A DNA stretch of 13,397 nt, from the NCBI GenBank assembly GCA_947627805.1, contig CANQXB010000018.1, forward strand, positions 1-13,397, given 5' to 3'. Positions 13,353 to 13,397 of this stretch are shown piece after piece. Under the pieces are notes generated by a model. That model searched no databases. It worked only from the letters and a program-made list of their open reading frames with translations, and had not been told where the DNA came from. Origin of the DNA: an uncultured Bacilli bacterium (GTDB lineage Bacteria; Bacillota_I; Bacilli_A; RF39; UBA660). Each line of letters begins with the position of its first letter. The first letter of the stretch is position 1. The translations under genes were made by a program, and so were the position numbers.

Positions 13353-13397
13353 CTAATAAGTTGTATTTTCCCAAACAAATATAGTCATTTCATCACC
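13353..13397 (-). CDS. C-terminal end of the gene upstream of virD4
   Basis: The only frame open to the window edge ends G-D-E-M-T-I-F-V-W-E-N-T-T-Y-TAG. With 14 codons it cannot be identified. It has the right direction and distance (87 bases before the virD4 start) to be the preceding gene of the transfer operon. Confidence 0.4.
   Translation of the reverse strand, partial: GDEMTIFVWENTTY

Noticed and set aside
1..13397. CRISPR array, rRNA or diversity-generating retroelement
   Set aside because: No regularly spaced repeats, rRNA-like segments or reverse transcriptase were seen.

Overview
The window is very AT-rich DNA with strong AGGAGG-type ribosome binding sites, sigma-A style promoters (TTGACA-N17-TAAAAT) and the standard code (all visible Trp codons are TGG, ATA is a frequent internal Ile codon). 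This fits a low-GC Bacillota or Bacilli-like gut organism (RF39, Erysipelotrichales or Mollicutes relatives are possible); I cannot name the species. Most of it looks like part of an integrative conjugative element (ICE) of the type carrying a VirD4/TraG coupling protein and small DUF4314, DUF4313-like and ArdC-like genes.

Layout. 1-27 is the start of a leftward gene leaving the window. 128-202 is tRNA-Cys(GCA) with its own promoter and terminator. 252-5731 is a leftward operon of seven tightly packed ICE accessory genes: an unrecognised 235-aa protein, a DUF4314 protein, a DUF7659-like protein, a 114-aa protein with an LILQGCGGD motif, a DUF4313-like protein, an 84-aa conserved ICE protein, and an ArdC-like gene. 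The last is split by a complete ISAs1-family insertion sequence (1211-2686) with a perfect 9-bp target duplication; removing the IS restores one open frame. 5951-11110 looks like cargo: a small secreted or anchored protein, an ECF sigma factor with a membrane-anchored partner, a VanZ-domain membrane protein, a small signal-anchored protein, an HTH protein, a one-helix membrane protein, and a divergent double-HTH regulator. A decayed piece of a second copy of the VanZ gene's 3' end lies beyond the anti-sigma-like gene. 11165-11392 is a small protein gene and 11490-13265 is the VirD4/TraG coupling protein, followed at the right edge by the last codons of the gene upstream of it.

The most unusual observation concerns start codons. 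Seven of the ICE-type genes (six of the seven in the operon, plus virD4) have no ATG, GTG or TTG at the expected place. Each instead has ATA placed 7-8 nt after a full GGAGG/AGGAGG, in frame with the gene. Reading from ATA restores the expected N-terminal parts: the first membrane helix of VirD4, the DUF7659 N-terminal half, and the start of the LILQGCGGD protein. The cargo genes, the IS and the edge gene use ATG, GTG or TTG. In one place the ATA overlaps the preceding stop as ATAA, the equivalent of an ATGA coupling junction. Annotation that allows only ATG/GTG/TTG would truncate these proteins by 5 to 71 residues.
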